From Roseococcus microcysteis (lineage in GTDB: Bacteria > Pseudomonadota > Alphaproteobacteria > Acetobacterales > Acetobacteraceae), in contig NZ_CP061718.1 of assembly GCF_014764365.1 (NCBI RefSeq), positions 310,001 to 374,000 of the forward strand: 64,000 nucleotides of DNA. The letters are read 5' to 3'. Shown here piece after piece: positions 38,419 through 46,979 of this stretch. The notes under the pieces are model-generated. The model was not told the origin of the DNA, searched no databases, and worked only from the letters and a program-made list of their open reading frames with translations. Both the position numbers and the translations under genes were made by a program. The stretch's first letter is position 1, and each line of letters opens with the position of its first letter.

Positions 38419-38886
38419 ATGAGCGAATTGTCGGTGGGCGATGTGGCGCCGGATTTCACCATGCCGGCCTCGGGCGGGCGGCAGGTCAGCCGCGCGGCGC
38501 TGAAGGGCCAGCCCTACCTGCTCTATTTCTACCCCAAGGCCGACACGCCCGGCTGCACCAAGCAGGCCTGCGGCATCCAGGAGGCGCTGCCGCAGCTCGG
38601 CAAGCTCGGCCTCACCGTCATCGGCGTCAGCCCCGACGCCATGCCGCCCATCGAGAAATTCGCGAAGAAATACGGGCTGGAATTCCCCCTGGCCTCGGAC
38701 GCGGACCAGAAGGTCGCCAGCGCCTATGGCACCTGGGTCGAGAAATCCATGTATGGCAAGAAATACATGGGCATGGAGCGGACGAGCTTCCTGGTCGGCG
38801 CCGATGGCACCATCAAGGCCATCTGGCGCAAGGTGAAGCCCGAGGCGCATGCCGCCCAGGTGATGGAAGCCGCGAAGGCGCTCTGA
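38419..38886 (+). CDS. bcp: thioredoxin-dependent thiol peroxidase (BCP/PrxQ)
   Basis: A 155-residue peroxiredoxin. The peroxidatic Cys is in YPKADTPGCTKQACG, with the resolving Cys five residues later in the typical BCP spacing. It reduces peroxides using thioredoxin in the cytoplasm. It is followed by a bidirectional terminator. Confidence 0.95.
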   Translation: MSELSVGDVAPDFTMPASGGRQVSRAALKGQPYLLYFYPKADTPGCTKQACGIQEALPQLGKLGLTVIGVSPDAMPPIEKFAKKYGLEFPLASDADQKVASAYGTWVEKSMYGKKYMGMERTSFLVGADGTIKAIWRKVKPEAHAAQVMEAAKAL

Positions 38887-38904
38887 AGGGCGCGCTCTGA
38901 AGGG

Positions 38905-38924
38905 AAGGGGGGCGCGCCCCCCTT
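38905..38924. terminator. bidirectional terminator between bcp and the next gene
   Basis: AAGGGGGG, CGCG, CCCCCCTT is a perfect palindrome whose right end touches the stop codon of the minus-strand gene. It separates convergent genes. Confidence 0.75.
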
Positions 38925-39210
38925 ACAATTCCTGGTCGGCGTCCGGGTGGCGCAGGTGCCACAGCCGCTCATGCGCGGCCACCAGCGTCTCGATGTTGCG
39001 GCGGCGGTTGGCGTCGGGCGAGACGGCACGGCGCGTCAGCATCATCTCCAGCACGCGCAGCAACTGCTCCGCCACCTCGAAATCCGACTGGTCGCAGGCC
39101 TGGTGGAAGGCCACCAGGATCTTGTCCGACAGGCGGCGGCCCTGGCGCGGCGGCGCGCCGGCGCGCGTGCCCTCTTCTCCGGCCTGGCCGTGGTCGTCTT
39201 CATCCGCCAT
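38923..39210 (-). CDS. small conserved-looking protein of unknown function
   Basis: A 95-residue acidic-then-basic protein. The N-terminal 30 residues are low in complexity, followed by a helical part (LSDKILVAFHQACDQSDFEVAEQ...VAAHERLWHLR) that looks like a helical-repeat pair. GGAG precedes ATG 39210. I do not recognise the family. Confidence 0.65.
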   Translation of the reverse strand: MADEDDHGQAGEEGTRAGAPPRQGRRLSDKILVAFHQACDQSDFEVAEQLLRVLEMMLTRRAVSPDANRRRNIETLVAAHERLWHLRHPDADQEL

Positions 39211-39333
39211 GTCGCACTCCTCGCACGGCGGCGCCGCGCCTGTCGTTCTCAATTGGAAATCTTATGGACATGGAACAGCCCGTGTCGCCAGGGGCCGATG
39301 CATGCGCGCCCCTTTGGCCAGCCACGCGCCGCC

Positions 39334-40029
39334 TCACGCGCCGGTGCGCCCCGCGGCGCGCAGCTGGCCGCGCACCGCCGCCGCCATGGCCTCGGGCGTG
39401 GTCTCGGCGCGGAACAAAGTCCGCACCAGCCCATCCGGCCCCACCAGATAGACGAAGCTGGAATGGTCCATGGTGTATTCCGTCATCTCCGGCCGCTGGG
39501 CGCGGGCGTAGAAGACGCGGTAGCGCCGCGCGGCATCGGCCACCTGCTGCGCCGTGCCGGTCAGGCCGATCATGCGCGGGTGGAAGGCCGCCACATAGTC
39601 GGCCAGCTGCGCGGGCGTGTCGCGCTCCGGGTCCACGGTGATGAGCAGGGGCGTCACCGCCTCGCCCTCCGGGCCCATGATGTCCAGCGCGGCCGCGATG
39701 GTGCCGAGTTCGGTCGGGCACACATCCGGGCAATAGGTGAAGCCGAAATAGACCAGCATCCAGCGCCCGGCGAAATCCTGCTGGGTCACGTCGCGGCCGG
39801 TGTGGTCGGTCAGGCTGAAGGCGCCGCCCAGCGTGACCCCGGGGGGCAGCTGCATGCCGCCGCCGCCGGCCGAGGGGCTCGGCATGTCCTGCCCGAAAAC
39901 CGAGGCCAGGCGGTTGGCGAAGGCCTCGCCCAGGGTTTCCTGCGGGGATTTGGTGGCCCAGGCGAAGGCCCAGACGCCACCCACCATCAGGATCAGGAGC
40001 AGGCTGGAGAGACGAAGGATTCGAAGCAT
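39334..40029 (-). CDS. SCO1/SenC copper chaperone
   Basis: A 231-residue membrane-anchored thioredoxin-like protein. It has one N-terminal helix, the copper motif GFTYCPDVCPTELG, and the distal His in TMDHSSFVYLVG. It delivers copper to the CuA site of cytochrome oxidase in the periplasm. It lies downstream of nrdB with a strong hairpin between. Confidence 0.95.
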   Translation of the reverse strand: MLRILRLSSLLLILMVGGVWAFAWATKSPQETLGEAFANRLASVFGQDMPSPSAGGGGMQLPPGVTLGGAFSLTDHTGRDVTQQDFAGRWMLVYFGFTYCPDVCPTELGTIAAALDIMGPEGEAVTPLLITVDPERDTPAQLADYVAAFHPRMIGLTGTAQQVADAARRYRVFYARAQRPEMTEYTMDHSSFVYLVGPDGLVRTLFRAETTPEAMAAAVRGQLRAAGRTGA

Positions 40030-40048
40030 GCGGCTTATATAGCGCAAG

Positions 40049-40077
40049 GCGCCGCGGCGTGCATGGGGCCGCGGCGC
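40049..40077 (-). terminator. hairpin between nrdB and sco1
   Basis: GCGCCGCGGC and GCCGCGGCGC form a perfect 10-bp stem with a 9-nt loop. It starts 11 nt after the nrdB stop. There is no T-run, so it may be a weak terminator or an attenuator before sco1. Confidence 0.5.
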
Positions 40078-40087
40078 GTGGCTGCCC

Positions 40088-41137
40088 TCAGTGCGGGGGC
40101 AGCTTGATCTCGCCCTCGGGCTGGGCGCTGCTGAAGGTGTGGCCGGCGAAGGCCTCCTCCCAGGTGCCCTCGGTCGAGGCGCGGGAATACTCGGTCGCGC
40201 GGTTCTCGAAGAAGTTGGTGTGCTCGATGGCACCCAGCATCTCGTCGAGCCAGGGCAGGGGGTTCTTCTCGACGTGGTAAAGCGGGTCGAGGCCCAGCTG
40301 CGTCAGGCGCCGGTCGGCGATGAAGCGGATGTACTGCTTCACGTCCGCCGCGGTCAGGCCTTCCACGCCGCCCAGCTCGAAGGCCAGGTCGATGAAGGCG
40401 TCCTCATGGTCCACGATGGTGGCGCAGATGAGGTAGAGGTCGCGCCGCAGCTCCTCGTTCCAGATCTCCGGGTTTTCCTGCACGAAGGTGCGGAAGAGGC
40501 GGATCACGCTGAGGCAATGCAGCGTCTCGTCCCGCACCGACCAGGAGACGACCTGGCCCATCCCCTTCATCTTGTTGAAGCGGGGGAAGTTCATGAGGAT
40601 GGCGAAGGAGGCGAAGAGCTGCAGCCCCTCGGTGAAGGCGCCGAAGGCGGCCAGCGTCTTCGCGATCTCGGTCTTGTTCTCGACCGAGAAGGCCTGCATG
40701 TAGTCGTACTTGTCCTTCATCTCCTTGTATTTGAGGAAGGCGGTATACTCCGTCTCCGGCATCCCGATGGTGTCGAGAAGGTGGGAGTAGGCGGCGATGT
40801 GGATGGTCTCGGTGTTGCTGAACGCCGACATCATCATCAGCACTTCGGTCGGCTTGAAGACCTGGGAGTACTGCTTCATGTAGCAGTTGTTCACCTCGAC
40901 ATCCGCCTGGGTGAAGAAGCGGAAGATCTGGGTGAGCAGGTTCTTCTCGGATGGCGTGAGGTTCTTCTGCCAGTCCTTCACGTCATCCGCGAGCGGCACC
41001 TCCTCCGGCAGCCAATGGATCCGCTGCTGCTGCAACCAGGCCTCATAGGCCCAGGGGTAGCGGAAGGGCTTGTAGACCGGGTTGGAGGTGAGAAGATCAA
41101 AGCGAATGGGAAGCTGGTCTTGTGTGCCGTCGGGCAT
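40088..41137 (-). CDS. nrdB: class Ia ribonucleotide reductase beta subunit
   Basis: A 349-residue NrdB that makes the tyrosyl radical for deoxynucleotide synthesis. The ETIHIAAYSH segment keeps both the metal-binding Glu/His and the radical Tyr, so it is not the Tyr-less class Ic type. ADVEVNN and DHEDAFIDLAFELGG supply further metal-ligand regions. An AAAGGACATCACC leader precedes ATG 41137. It is downstream of nrdA, separated by a nested repeat. Confidence 0.97.
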   Translation of the reverse strand: MPDGTQDQLPIRFDLLTSNPVYKPFRYPWAYEAWLQQQRIHWLPEEVPLADDVKDWQKNLTPSEKNLLTQIFRFFTQADVEVNNCYMKQYSQVFKPTEVLMMMSAFSNTETIHIAAYSHLLDTIGMPETEYTAFLKYKEMKDKYDYMQAFSVENKTEIAKTLAAFGAFTEGLQLFASFAILMNFPRFNKMKGMGQVVSWSVRDETLHCLSVIRLFRTFVQENPEIWNEELRRDLYLICATIVDHEDAFIDLAFELGGVEGLTAADVKQYIRFIADRRLTQLGLDPLYHVEKNPLPWLDEMLGAIEHTNFFENRATEYSRASTEGTWEEAFAGHTFSSAQPEGEIKLPPH

Positions 41138-41159
41138 GGTGATGTCCTTTGGTTGAACT

Positions 41160-41309
41160 CAGGGGCTCTGCCCCTGAAACCCCGCCAGGAAACTCGTTTC
41201 CTGGACCTTCATTACTTTGGCTGATCTATGGTCGAACTGGCGCGCTACAAGAAACCCGAAGGTGCAGGAAACTAAGTTTCCTGCCGGGGTCCAGGGGCAG
41301 AGCCCCTGG
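41160..41309. repeat. nested inverted repeat between nrdA and nrdB
   Basis: Two arms, about 41161-41194 and 41274-41307, are inverted near-copies of each other around 79 bp. Each arm also has its own hairpins: CAGGGGC/GCCCCTG (41160-41176) and CCAGGAAAC/GTTTCCTGG (41185-41204) on the left; CAGGAAACT/AGTTTCCTG (41265-41283) and CCAGGGGC/GCCCCTGG (41291-41309) on the right. The last hairpin abuts the nrdA stop codon. The GGGGCTCTGCCCC core recalls a repeat common in Rhodospirillales genomes (from memory). Confidence 0.85.
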
Positions 41310-43142
41310 TCACTGGCACGCCAGACATTCCTCATAATCCGTCGTGCTCGTCGCCTTCGCCAATATCGGCTGGTCCACCGCGATCGCCACCGCCTTCTCG
41401 CTCACCGCATCGGCCCGCTGGATGGAGAGCGAACGGCAGTAGTAAAGCGACTTCACCCCCCGCTTCCACGCCATCCAATGCAGCCCATGCAGGTCGCGCT
41501 TGTGGATGTTCGCCGGCAGGAACAGGTTCAGCGACTGCGCCTGGCAGATATAGGGCGTGCGGTCCGCCGCATGTTCGATCACCCAGCGCTGGTCCAGCTC
41601 GAAGGCCGTCTTGAACACGCCCTTCTCATCCTCGCTCAGGAAGTCGAGGTGCTGCACCGAGCCCTTGTTGACCGTGATGGTCGTCCAGGTGTCCGCGTCA
41701 TCCCGCCCATGCCGCGCCAGCACCTTCTTGAGGTATGGGTTGCGGACGATGTAGCTGCCGGACAGCGTCTTGTGGTTGTACACATTGGCCGCGATCGGCT
41801 CGATCCCCGGCGAGGCACCCCCGCAGATGATCGAGATGGACGCCGTCGGCGCGATCGCCATCTTGTTCGAGAAGCGTTCCTGGAAGCCGTATTCGGCCGC
41901 ATCCGGGCAGGCGCCGCGCTCTTCCGCCAGCAGGCGCGAGGCCGCATCCGCCTGGGTGCGGATGTGCTTGAACATCTTCTTGTTCCAGGCCTTCGCCACC
42001 GCGCTTTCGAAGGGCACCTCCTTCGATTGCAGGAAGGAGTGGAAGCCCATGACGCCCAGCCCCACCGAACGCTCGCGCATCGCGGAATAGCGGGCCTTGG
42101 CCATGCTGTCCGGCGCGGTGTCGATGAAGTTCTGCAGGACGTTGTCCAGGAAGCGCATCACGTCGGTGATGAACAGCGGGTCCTTGTTCCACTCGTCCCA
42201 GGTCTCGAGGTTGAGGGAGGAGAGGCAGCACACCGCCGTCCGTTGCTCGCCATGCTGGTCGAGGCCGGTAGGCAGCGTGATCTCGGAGCAGAGGTTGGAG
42301 GTCTTCACCTCCAGCCCCGCCAGCTTGTGGTGCTCGGGCCGCGCCGAATTCACGTGGTCGGCATAGATGATGTAGGGCTCGCCCGTCTCGATGCGCGCCG
42401 TCAGGATGCGGATCCAGAGGCCCCGCGCCGAGACGGTGCGCACGATCGCGCCATCCTTGGGCGAGGTCAGCGCCCAGGCCTCATCGGCCTCGACCGCGCG
42501 CATGAAGGCGTCGCTGATCAGGATGCCGTGGTGCAGGTTCAGCGCCTTGCGGTTCGGGTCGCCGCCGGTGGGGCGGCGGATTTCCACGAATTCCTCGATC
42601 TCCGGGTGGTGCACCGGCAGGTAGACCGCCGCCGAACCACGCCGCAGCGAGCCCTGGGAGATGGCCAGCGTCAGGCTGTCCATCACGCGGATGAAGGGGA
42701 CGATGCCTGAGGTCTTCCCGTTCTGCCCCACCTTCTCGCCGAGCGAGCGCAGGTTCCCCCAGTAGGAGCCGATGCCGCCGCCCTTGGAGGCCAGCCAGAC
42801 ATTCTCGTTCCAGAGCCCCACGATGGATTCGAGACTGTCGCTGGCTTCGTTCAGGAAGCAGGAGATGGGCAGCCCGCGCGTCGTCCCCCCATTGGACAGC
42901 ACGGGCGTCGCGGGCATGAACCACAACCGCGAGATGTAGTCATAGAGGCGCTGCGCATGCGCCGCGTCATCGCCATAGGCCGAGGCCACGCGCGCGAAGA
43001 GGTCCTGGTAGCTCTCGCCCGGCAGGAGGTAGCGGTCATCGAGCGTGGCGCGGCCGAAATCGGTCAGCAGCGCGTCGCGCGACCGGTCCACCTGCACCTG
43101 GTGGTGCCCCTGCAATTGTACGGCGTCGAACACGGTAGGCAC
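41310..43142 (-). CDS. nrdA: class Ia ribonucleotide reductase alpha subunit
   Basis: A 610-residue NrdA with no clear N-terminal ATP-cone. Active-site regions are visible: TPVLSNGGT, GLPISCFLNEASDS, the NLCSEITLP cysteine segment, PTASISIICG and the C-terminal CxxC (YEECLACQ) that takes electrons from thioredoxin or glutaredoxin. The start is GTG 43142 (VPTVFDAVQ), with a weak purine leader. Three hairpin elements lie 280-450 bp upstream. Confidence 0.95.
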   Translation of the reverse strand: MPTVFDAVQLQGHHQVQVDRSRDALLTDFGRATLDDRYLLPGESYQDLFARVASAYGDDAAHAQRLYDYISRLWFMPATPVLSNGGTTRGLPISCFLNEASDSLESIVGLWNENVWLASKGGGIGSYWGNLRSLGEKVGQNGKTSGIVPFIRVMDSLTLAISQGSLRRGSAAVYLPVHHPEIEEFVEIRRPTGGDPNRKALNLHHGILISDAFMRAVEADEAWALTSPKDGAIVRTVSARGLWIRILTARIETGEPYIIYADHVNSARPEHHKLAGLEVKTSNLCSEITLPTGLDQHGEQRTAVCCLSSLNLETWDEWNKDPLFITDVMRFLDNVLQNFIDTAPDSMAKARYSAMRERSVGLGVMGFHSFLQSKEVPFESAVAKAWNKKMFKHIRTQADAASRLLAEERGACPDAAEYGFQERFSNKMAIAPTASISIICGGASPGIEPIAANVYNHKTLSGSYIVRNPYLKKVLARHGRDDADTWTTITVNKGSVQHLDFLSEDEKGVFKTAFELDQRWVIEHAADRTPYICQAQSLNLFLPANIHKRDLHGLHWMAWKRGVKSLYYCRSLSIQRADAVSEKAVAIAVDQPILAKATSTTDYEECLACQ

Positions 43143-43373
43143 CCCCTCTGCTACGGCCGGCGAACATGCCCCAACTCGCCGCGGCATTCAACCACATCTA
43201 GCGGCCAAGGTGGCGCCGGATACCAGATCATGTGTGACCCCCGCGCCACAAGCGGCGGTTTTCCGCGCCTTGCGGGCGCCAGAATTGGTGCCTCGCCCGG
43301 CGGCTGCAACCGTCGCTTGTGGCATGGCAGGGGCGCGGACCGGGGGGAAGGGGGTGCCGGAAGATACCCCCGG

Positions 43374-43388
43374 GATTCACCGAATCCC
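43374..43388. other. small hairpin, possibly a decayed TGA-bulge element
   Basis: On the minus strand GGGAT, TCGG, TGA, ATCCC keeps the outer arms and TGA of the hairpin family but not the inner stem. It lies 30 bp from the tandem array. The relation is a guess. Confidence 0.3.
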
Positions 43389-43420
43389 CAGAAAACCACG
43401 CGGGACTCGCGGAAGCGAAA

Positions 43421-43587
43421 ACCAGCGCCTGATCCGCGGAGGCGGAATCGCCGGAGCGGTGAATCAGTCGCTCAAGACCAGCGCCTGATCCGCGGAGGCG
43501 AAATCGCCGGAGCGGTGAATCAGTCGCTCAAGACCAGCGCCTGATCCGCGGAGGCGAAATCGCCGGAGCGGTGATCAGTCGCCCAAA
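43421..43587. repeat. three tandem 56-bp hairpin elements with TGA bulge
   Basis: Units begin at 43421, 43477 and 43533. Each contains TGAT/ATCA and CCGC/GCGG arms, GGCG/CGCC with a 4-nt loop (GAAT in unit 1, AAAT in units 2 and 3), GGA on both sides, and TGA before ATCA. Unit 3 has lost one A near its end. They fill the 3' side of a 450-bp stretch (43143-43592) with no gene between nrdA and the nuclease gene; the rest of that stretch shows only the nearby small hairpin. Confidence 0.9.
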
Positions 43588-43592
43588 CGACC

Positions 43593-44111
43593 CTACCGGC
43601 CGGAGCGCCAATGCGCGGGCGGGGTGAAGCCCCCGGCCCAGAGCCCGCTCTGCCGGGCGCGCGCCGCGGCCTCCAGCGGCACCAGGGCCGGCTGGCGGGC
43701 GCCATCGGCCAGCGCCCAGCCGGCCGAGACGAGGGAGGCGTTCAGCTCCACCCCCTCGGCCTGGCAGACGCCCAGCGCGCGGCCGAAACGGTCCCGCCCA
43801 TGCAGGCGGCAGGTGACGGCGCGCTCGGCCACCAGCTGCGCCAGGGCGGCCGCGGCGGCGCCGCCGCAATCATAGGTCTGGCCCGCGGGCGTCACGCATT
43901 GCTGCCCGCGCTCGGGCGCATCGAGGCCATAGAGGCGCAAGGTGCGCTCGCCCAGGCGCAGCGTGTCACCATCCAGCACGCGGACATCCGGCGCATCAGC
44001 CCGCCACTCAGGATTGCGCGGAGCGGAGCCCATCAACTCCGCCGGGAGGCCAAAGCCCAGGATCAGCACGCCAAGCCCAGCGGCCCCCCGAGGAGAAGGG
44101 CCTTTCCCCAT
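43593..44111 (-). CDS. thermonuclease (SNase-like) family protein
   Basis: A 172-residue protein. A hydrophobic N-terminal segment (AAGLGVLILGFGLPAELMG) suggests export. The SNase domain shows VLDGDTLRLGERTLRLYGLDAPE and CRLHGRDRFGRALG, giving the catalytic Asp/Arg/Glu-type positions. It ends 6 bp from the tandem hairpin array. The start is tentative because no ribosome-binding site is clear. Confidence 0.8.
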   Translation of the reverse strand: MGKGPSPRGAAGLGVLILGFGLPAELMGSAPRNPEWRADAPDVRVLDGDTLRLGERTLRLYGLDAPERGQQCVTPAGQTYDCGGAAAAALAQLVAERAVTCRLHGRDRFGRALGVCQAEGVELNASLVSAGWALADGARQPALVPLEAAARARQSGLWAGGFTPPAHWRSGR

Positions 44112-44208
44112 CGAAACGGGGGGCGCGTGGGGCGGAAAATACGGCGGCGACGCATGGGGGGTCGTTAACCCGTGGGCAGGGAGGCTGGCAACCCGGAAGA
44201 TGGGAAAC

Positions 44209-45435
44209 TCATTCGCATTCATTTTCTGGGCGAGACCAGAACTGGCCTGCCTTTCGCAGCCGCGCCCAGGCCTCCAGCGCGGCCAAGCGGCTGCCCTCGG
44301 CCCGCCCCGCCGCGAAGCCCGAGACCGCGCCCAGCGCGAAGCCACCCGCGCCCTTGCCCTCCAGCCTTGCGGCCAGGCCGCGGGCCACCACAGCGTCATT
44401 GGCCAGCCCCAGCGCCTCCTGCAAGGCCGCGAGGCGCCGGTTGAAACGGCGCGGCGCCTTGCCCGGCCAGATTGCGGCGAAGGGTTCGGCCGCGTAGCGC
44501 AGCCGCTTGGCATCGAGGCGCATCTCGTGCAGCGCCTCGGCGTCCAGCTCCTTCATTTGCGCGCCCGCCCGGCGCAGCCGCTTCCAGCGCTTGCGCAGCA
44601 CCTCGGCGGCGAAGGGGCGCAGGGGCGCGTCGGGCGGCGCGGCCGGCCGCAGCGCCAGCAGGCCTATCCCGGACCAGAGGGCGCCGCGAAACAGCGGGCC
44701 CTCCAGCAGGGCGGCGACCCGTTCATAGGCCAGGGCGCGCTCCCGCCCCGCCGCGGCCAGCATGCGCTTCATCCGCGGGTCGCGGTCCAGCGCCTGGAAG
44801 GCGGCCTCGCCCAGCCCGCCCAGGAAGACATCCCAGTCGCGCGCCCCGCCCAGGATGGCGGCGGCCTCCTTGAGCTTCGCATCCCAGTCGCGCCATTCCG
44901 GGCCATCCACCACGGGCCGGAAGATCCGCAGCAGGGAACGCAGGCGGCGCAGCGCCACGCGCGACTGGTGCACGCCGCGCGGCCCGGCCTCCAATGTGCA
45001 GTGGGCGCTTTCGGCCAGCAGCACCTCCAGCAGGTGGCCGATGGCCGCGCGCAACGCCTCCTCCACGGTGCGGGCCTGGCCCAGGGCGGCGGGGCCGGCG
45101 CGGCGCGGGCGGGGGGCGCGGCCCTCGGCCAGGGCGAGGGCCAGCTCGTCCAGGCTCGCGCGGGCGGGCAGCAGGGGCAGGGTCTCGGCCAGGGTGGCAG
45201 CCTGCGACAGCACCTCGGCGGCCGGTCCCTCCAGCACGAGCCGGCCCACGCGGCGCGAGGCCTCGCCCGCGATGATCCGCCCCTCGATCCAGGTCAGGCC
45301 GGGCAGGGGGGAGGTGGCGCGGCCGGTGAAGCGCGCGATCTCGGCCAGCTCGCCCTCGGGCGGCACGTCCAGCGGCACGGGGGCCGGCAGGGCGCCGGGC
45401 AGGAGGGTGGCATCCTCGGGCGGCAGGGGCTCCAC
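44209..45435 (-). CDS. CHAD-domain protein with CYTH-like N-terminus
   Basis: A 408-residue protein from GTG 45435. The CHAD domain (about residues 125-400) has conserved His/Arg helices (GVHQSRVALRRLRSLLRIF, LHEMRLDAKRLRYAAEPF) that bind polyphosphate. Coding-like sequence continues upstream in frame to a CTG at 45600 that overlaps the sixA stop as CTGA, and LRLEAECGD there looks like the start of a CYTH domain. No ATG, GTG or TTG exists between 45436 and 45600, so the true start is uncertain. Confidence 0.85.
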   Translation of the reverse strand: MEPLPPEDATLLPGALPAPVPLDVPPEGELAEIARFTGRATSPLPGLTWIEGRIIAGEASRRVGRLVLEGPAAEVLSQAATLAETLPLLPARASLDELALALAEGRAPRPRRAGPAALGQARTVEEALRAAIGHLLEVLLAESAHCTLEAGPRGVHQSRVALRRLRSLLRIFRPVVDGPEWRDWDAKLKEAAAILGGARDWDVFLGGLGEAAFQALDRDPRMKRMLAAAGRERALAYERVAALLEGPLFRGALWSGIGLLALRPAAPPDAPLRPFAAEVLRKRWKRLRRAGAQMKELDAEALHEMRLDAKRLRYAAEPFAAIWPGKAPRRFNRRLAALQEALGLANDAVVARGLAARLEGKGAGGFALGAVSGFAAGRAEGSRLAALEAWARLRKAGQFWSRPENECE

Positions 45436-45596
45436 CGCGTGCAGCCGGCGTTGGCGGCGCAGCAGCAGGGGGGCGTCGTCATCACCGGTCGGGCGCAGCC
45501 AGGTCCAGCTCTCGCGCCGCCAGCGGGGCGGCGTCCCGGAAGAAAGCAGGGGGTGGCGGGGCAGGCTGTCGCCGCACTCCGCCTCGAGGCGCAGGC

Positions 45597-46130
45597 TCAG
45601 GCGGCCACCTCCGGCAGGTCGCGCGGGGCCAGGAAGCGCACCAGCCGTCCGCTGCCCTCGCCGATCTGCCCCCAGGGCGCGGCCAGCGTGAATTCCGCCA
45701 GCGCGCCGGTCGGGAAGCCCGCCGCCAGGCGCTGCGCGGCGGCGCTGCCCATGGCCGCGCCCGCCGGGCCCAGCAGGGCCAGCGCCAGATCGTGCAGACC
45801 CGGGTTGTGGCCGATCACCATGGCCGAGCGCGCGGTCTGCGGCAGCCGGCGCAGCACGTCCAGCATGGCGGGCCAGGGGGCGAGGTAGAGGTCGTCCATC
45901 ACCTCGATGATGGGCGGGCCTTCCAGCGGCTGCAGCGCCTCCAGCGTCTGGAGCGTGCGGCGCGCGGAGGAGACCAGCACCACATCGGGCGCCAGGCCGA
46001 GTTCGCGCATCTCGGCCGCCATGGCATCGGCGGCCTTGCGCCCCCGCATGTTCAGCGGCCGGGCGTGGTCGGTGAGCCGCGCGTCATCCCAGGAGGATTT
46101 GGCGTGGCGGAACAGCAGGAGCTGACGCAT
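45597..46130 (-). CDS. sixA: SixA-type phosphohistidine phosphatase
   Basis: A 177-residue histidine-phosphatase-superfamily protein. It starts MRQLLLFRHAKSSWDD (catalytic RHA) and has the second His in MVIGHNPGLHDLA. It removes phosphate from His-phosphorylated proteins such as HPt domains. It lies just upstream of the polyphosphate-binding CHAD gene. Confidence 0.93.
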   Translation of the reverse strand: MRQLLLFRHAKSSWDDARLTDHARPLNMRGRKAADAMAAEMRELGLAPDVVLVSSARRTLQTLEALQPLEGPPIIEVMDDLYLAPWPAMLDVLRRLPQTARSAMVIGHNPGLHDLALALLGPAGAAMGSAAAQRLAAGFPTGALAEFTLAAPWGQIGEGSGRLVRFLAPRDLPEVAA

Positions 46131-46241
46131 CGCGCGGCATCATGCCACGGCGTGGGCGCCCTGTCCCACCCCCTCATCGCCGGGGTTTCGCAACCGCGAA
46201 GCCGCCCCATCTGTGCGGCCTTGCAAGGAAAGGGCAGGCGG

Positions 46242-46970
46242 ATGGCCGGACGCATCGTGATCCTGGGGGCGACGGGGGGCATCGGGGCGGCGCTGGCCCG
46301 GCGGGTGGCGGCGCGCGGGGCGACGCCCGTGCTGATGGCGCGCGACGCGGCGCGGCTGGAGGCGCTGGCCGCCGAAATCCCGGGCGCCGAGGCGCATGTG
46401 GTGGACGTGACCGACATGGCCGCGCTGAAATCCGCCGTCACCGGCCTGGACGGGCCGCTTTCGGGATTGGCCTATTGCGTGGGTTCCATCCTGCTGAAGC
46501 CCGCGACGCGGGTGACCGAGGCCGATCTGGCCGACACCTATCGCCTGAATGTCATCGGCGCGGCCATGGCGGTGCAGGCGGCCATTCCGGCGCTGCAATC
46601 CGGGAATGGCAGCGTGGTGCTGTTCAGCAGCGTGGCCGCGCGGGCGGGCTTCGCCAACCATTTGGCCATCGGCGCGGCCAAGGCGGCGGTGGAGGGGATG
46701 ACCGTCTCGCTCGCGGCCGAGCTTGCGCCCGCGGTGCGGGTGAACTGCATCGCGCCCAGCCTGACCCGGACCCGCATCGCCGAGCCCTTGACGCGCAACC
46801 CCGCCATGGCCGAAGCCATTGGCAAGCTGCACCCCATTCCGCGCCTCGGCGAGCCCGAGGACGTGGCCGCGCTCGCCGACCTGCTGCTCTCGCCTGATGC
46901 CGGCTGGATCACGGGCCAGGTCATCGGCGTGGATGGGGGGCGCGGCACCCTGCGGACCAAGACCGGCTGA
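46242..46970 (+). CDS. short-chain dehydrogenase-like protein lacking the catalytic Tyr
   Basis: A 242-residue SDR with ILGATGGIGAALARR and LFSSVAARAG. At the YxxxK position it reads IGAAK, so the Lys is kept but the Tyr is Ile. This suggests a reductase with altered chemistry or a binding protein. It is divergent from sixA and followed 9 nt later by a DUF6134 gene. Confidence 0.85.
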   Translation: MAGRIVILGATGGIGAALARRVAARGATPVLMARDAARLEALAAEIPGAEAHVVDVTDMAALKSAVTGLDGPLSGLAYCVGSILLKPATRVTEADLADTYRLNVIGAAMAVQAAIPALQSGNGSVVLFSSVAARAGFANHLAIGAAKAAVEGMTVSLAAELAPAVRVNCIAPSLTRTRIAEPLTRNPAMAEAIGKLHPIPRLGEPEDVAALADLLLSPDAGWITGQVIGVDGGRGTLRTKTG

Positions 46971-46979
46971 GGCCTTTGC

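Noticed and set aside
43421-43587. Regular 56-bp repeats that could suggest a CRISPR array
   Set aside because: The whole unit repeats with no unique spacers, only three units are present, and there is no cas gene.
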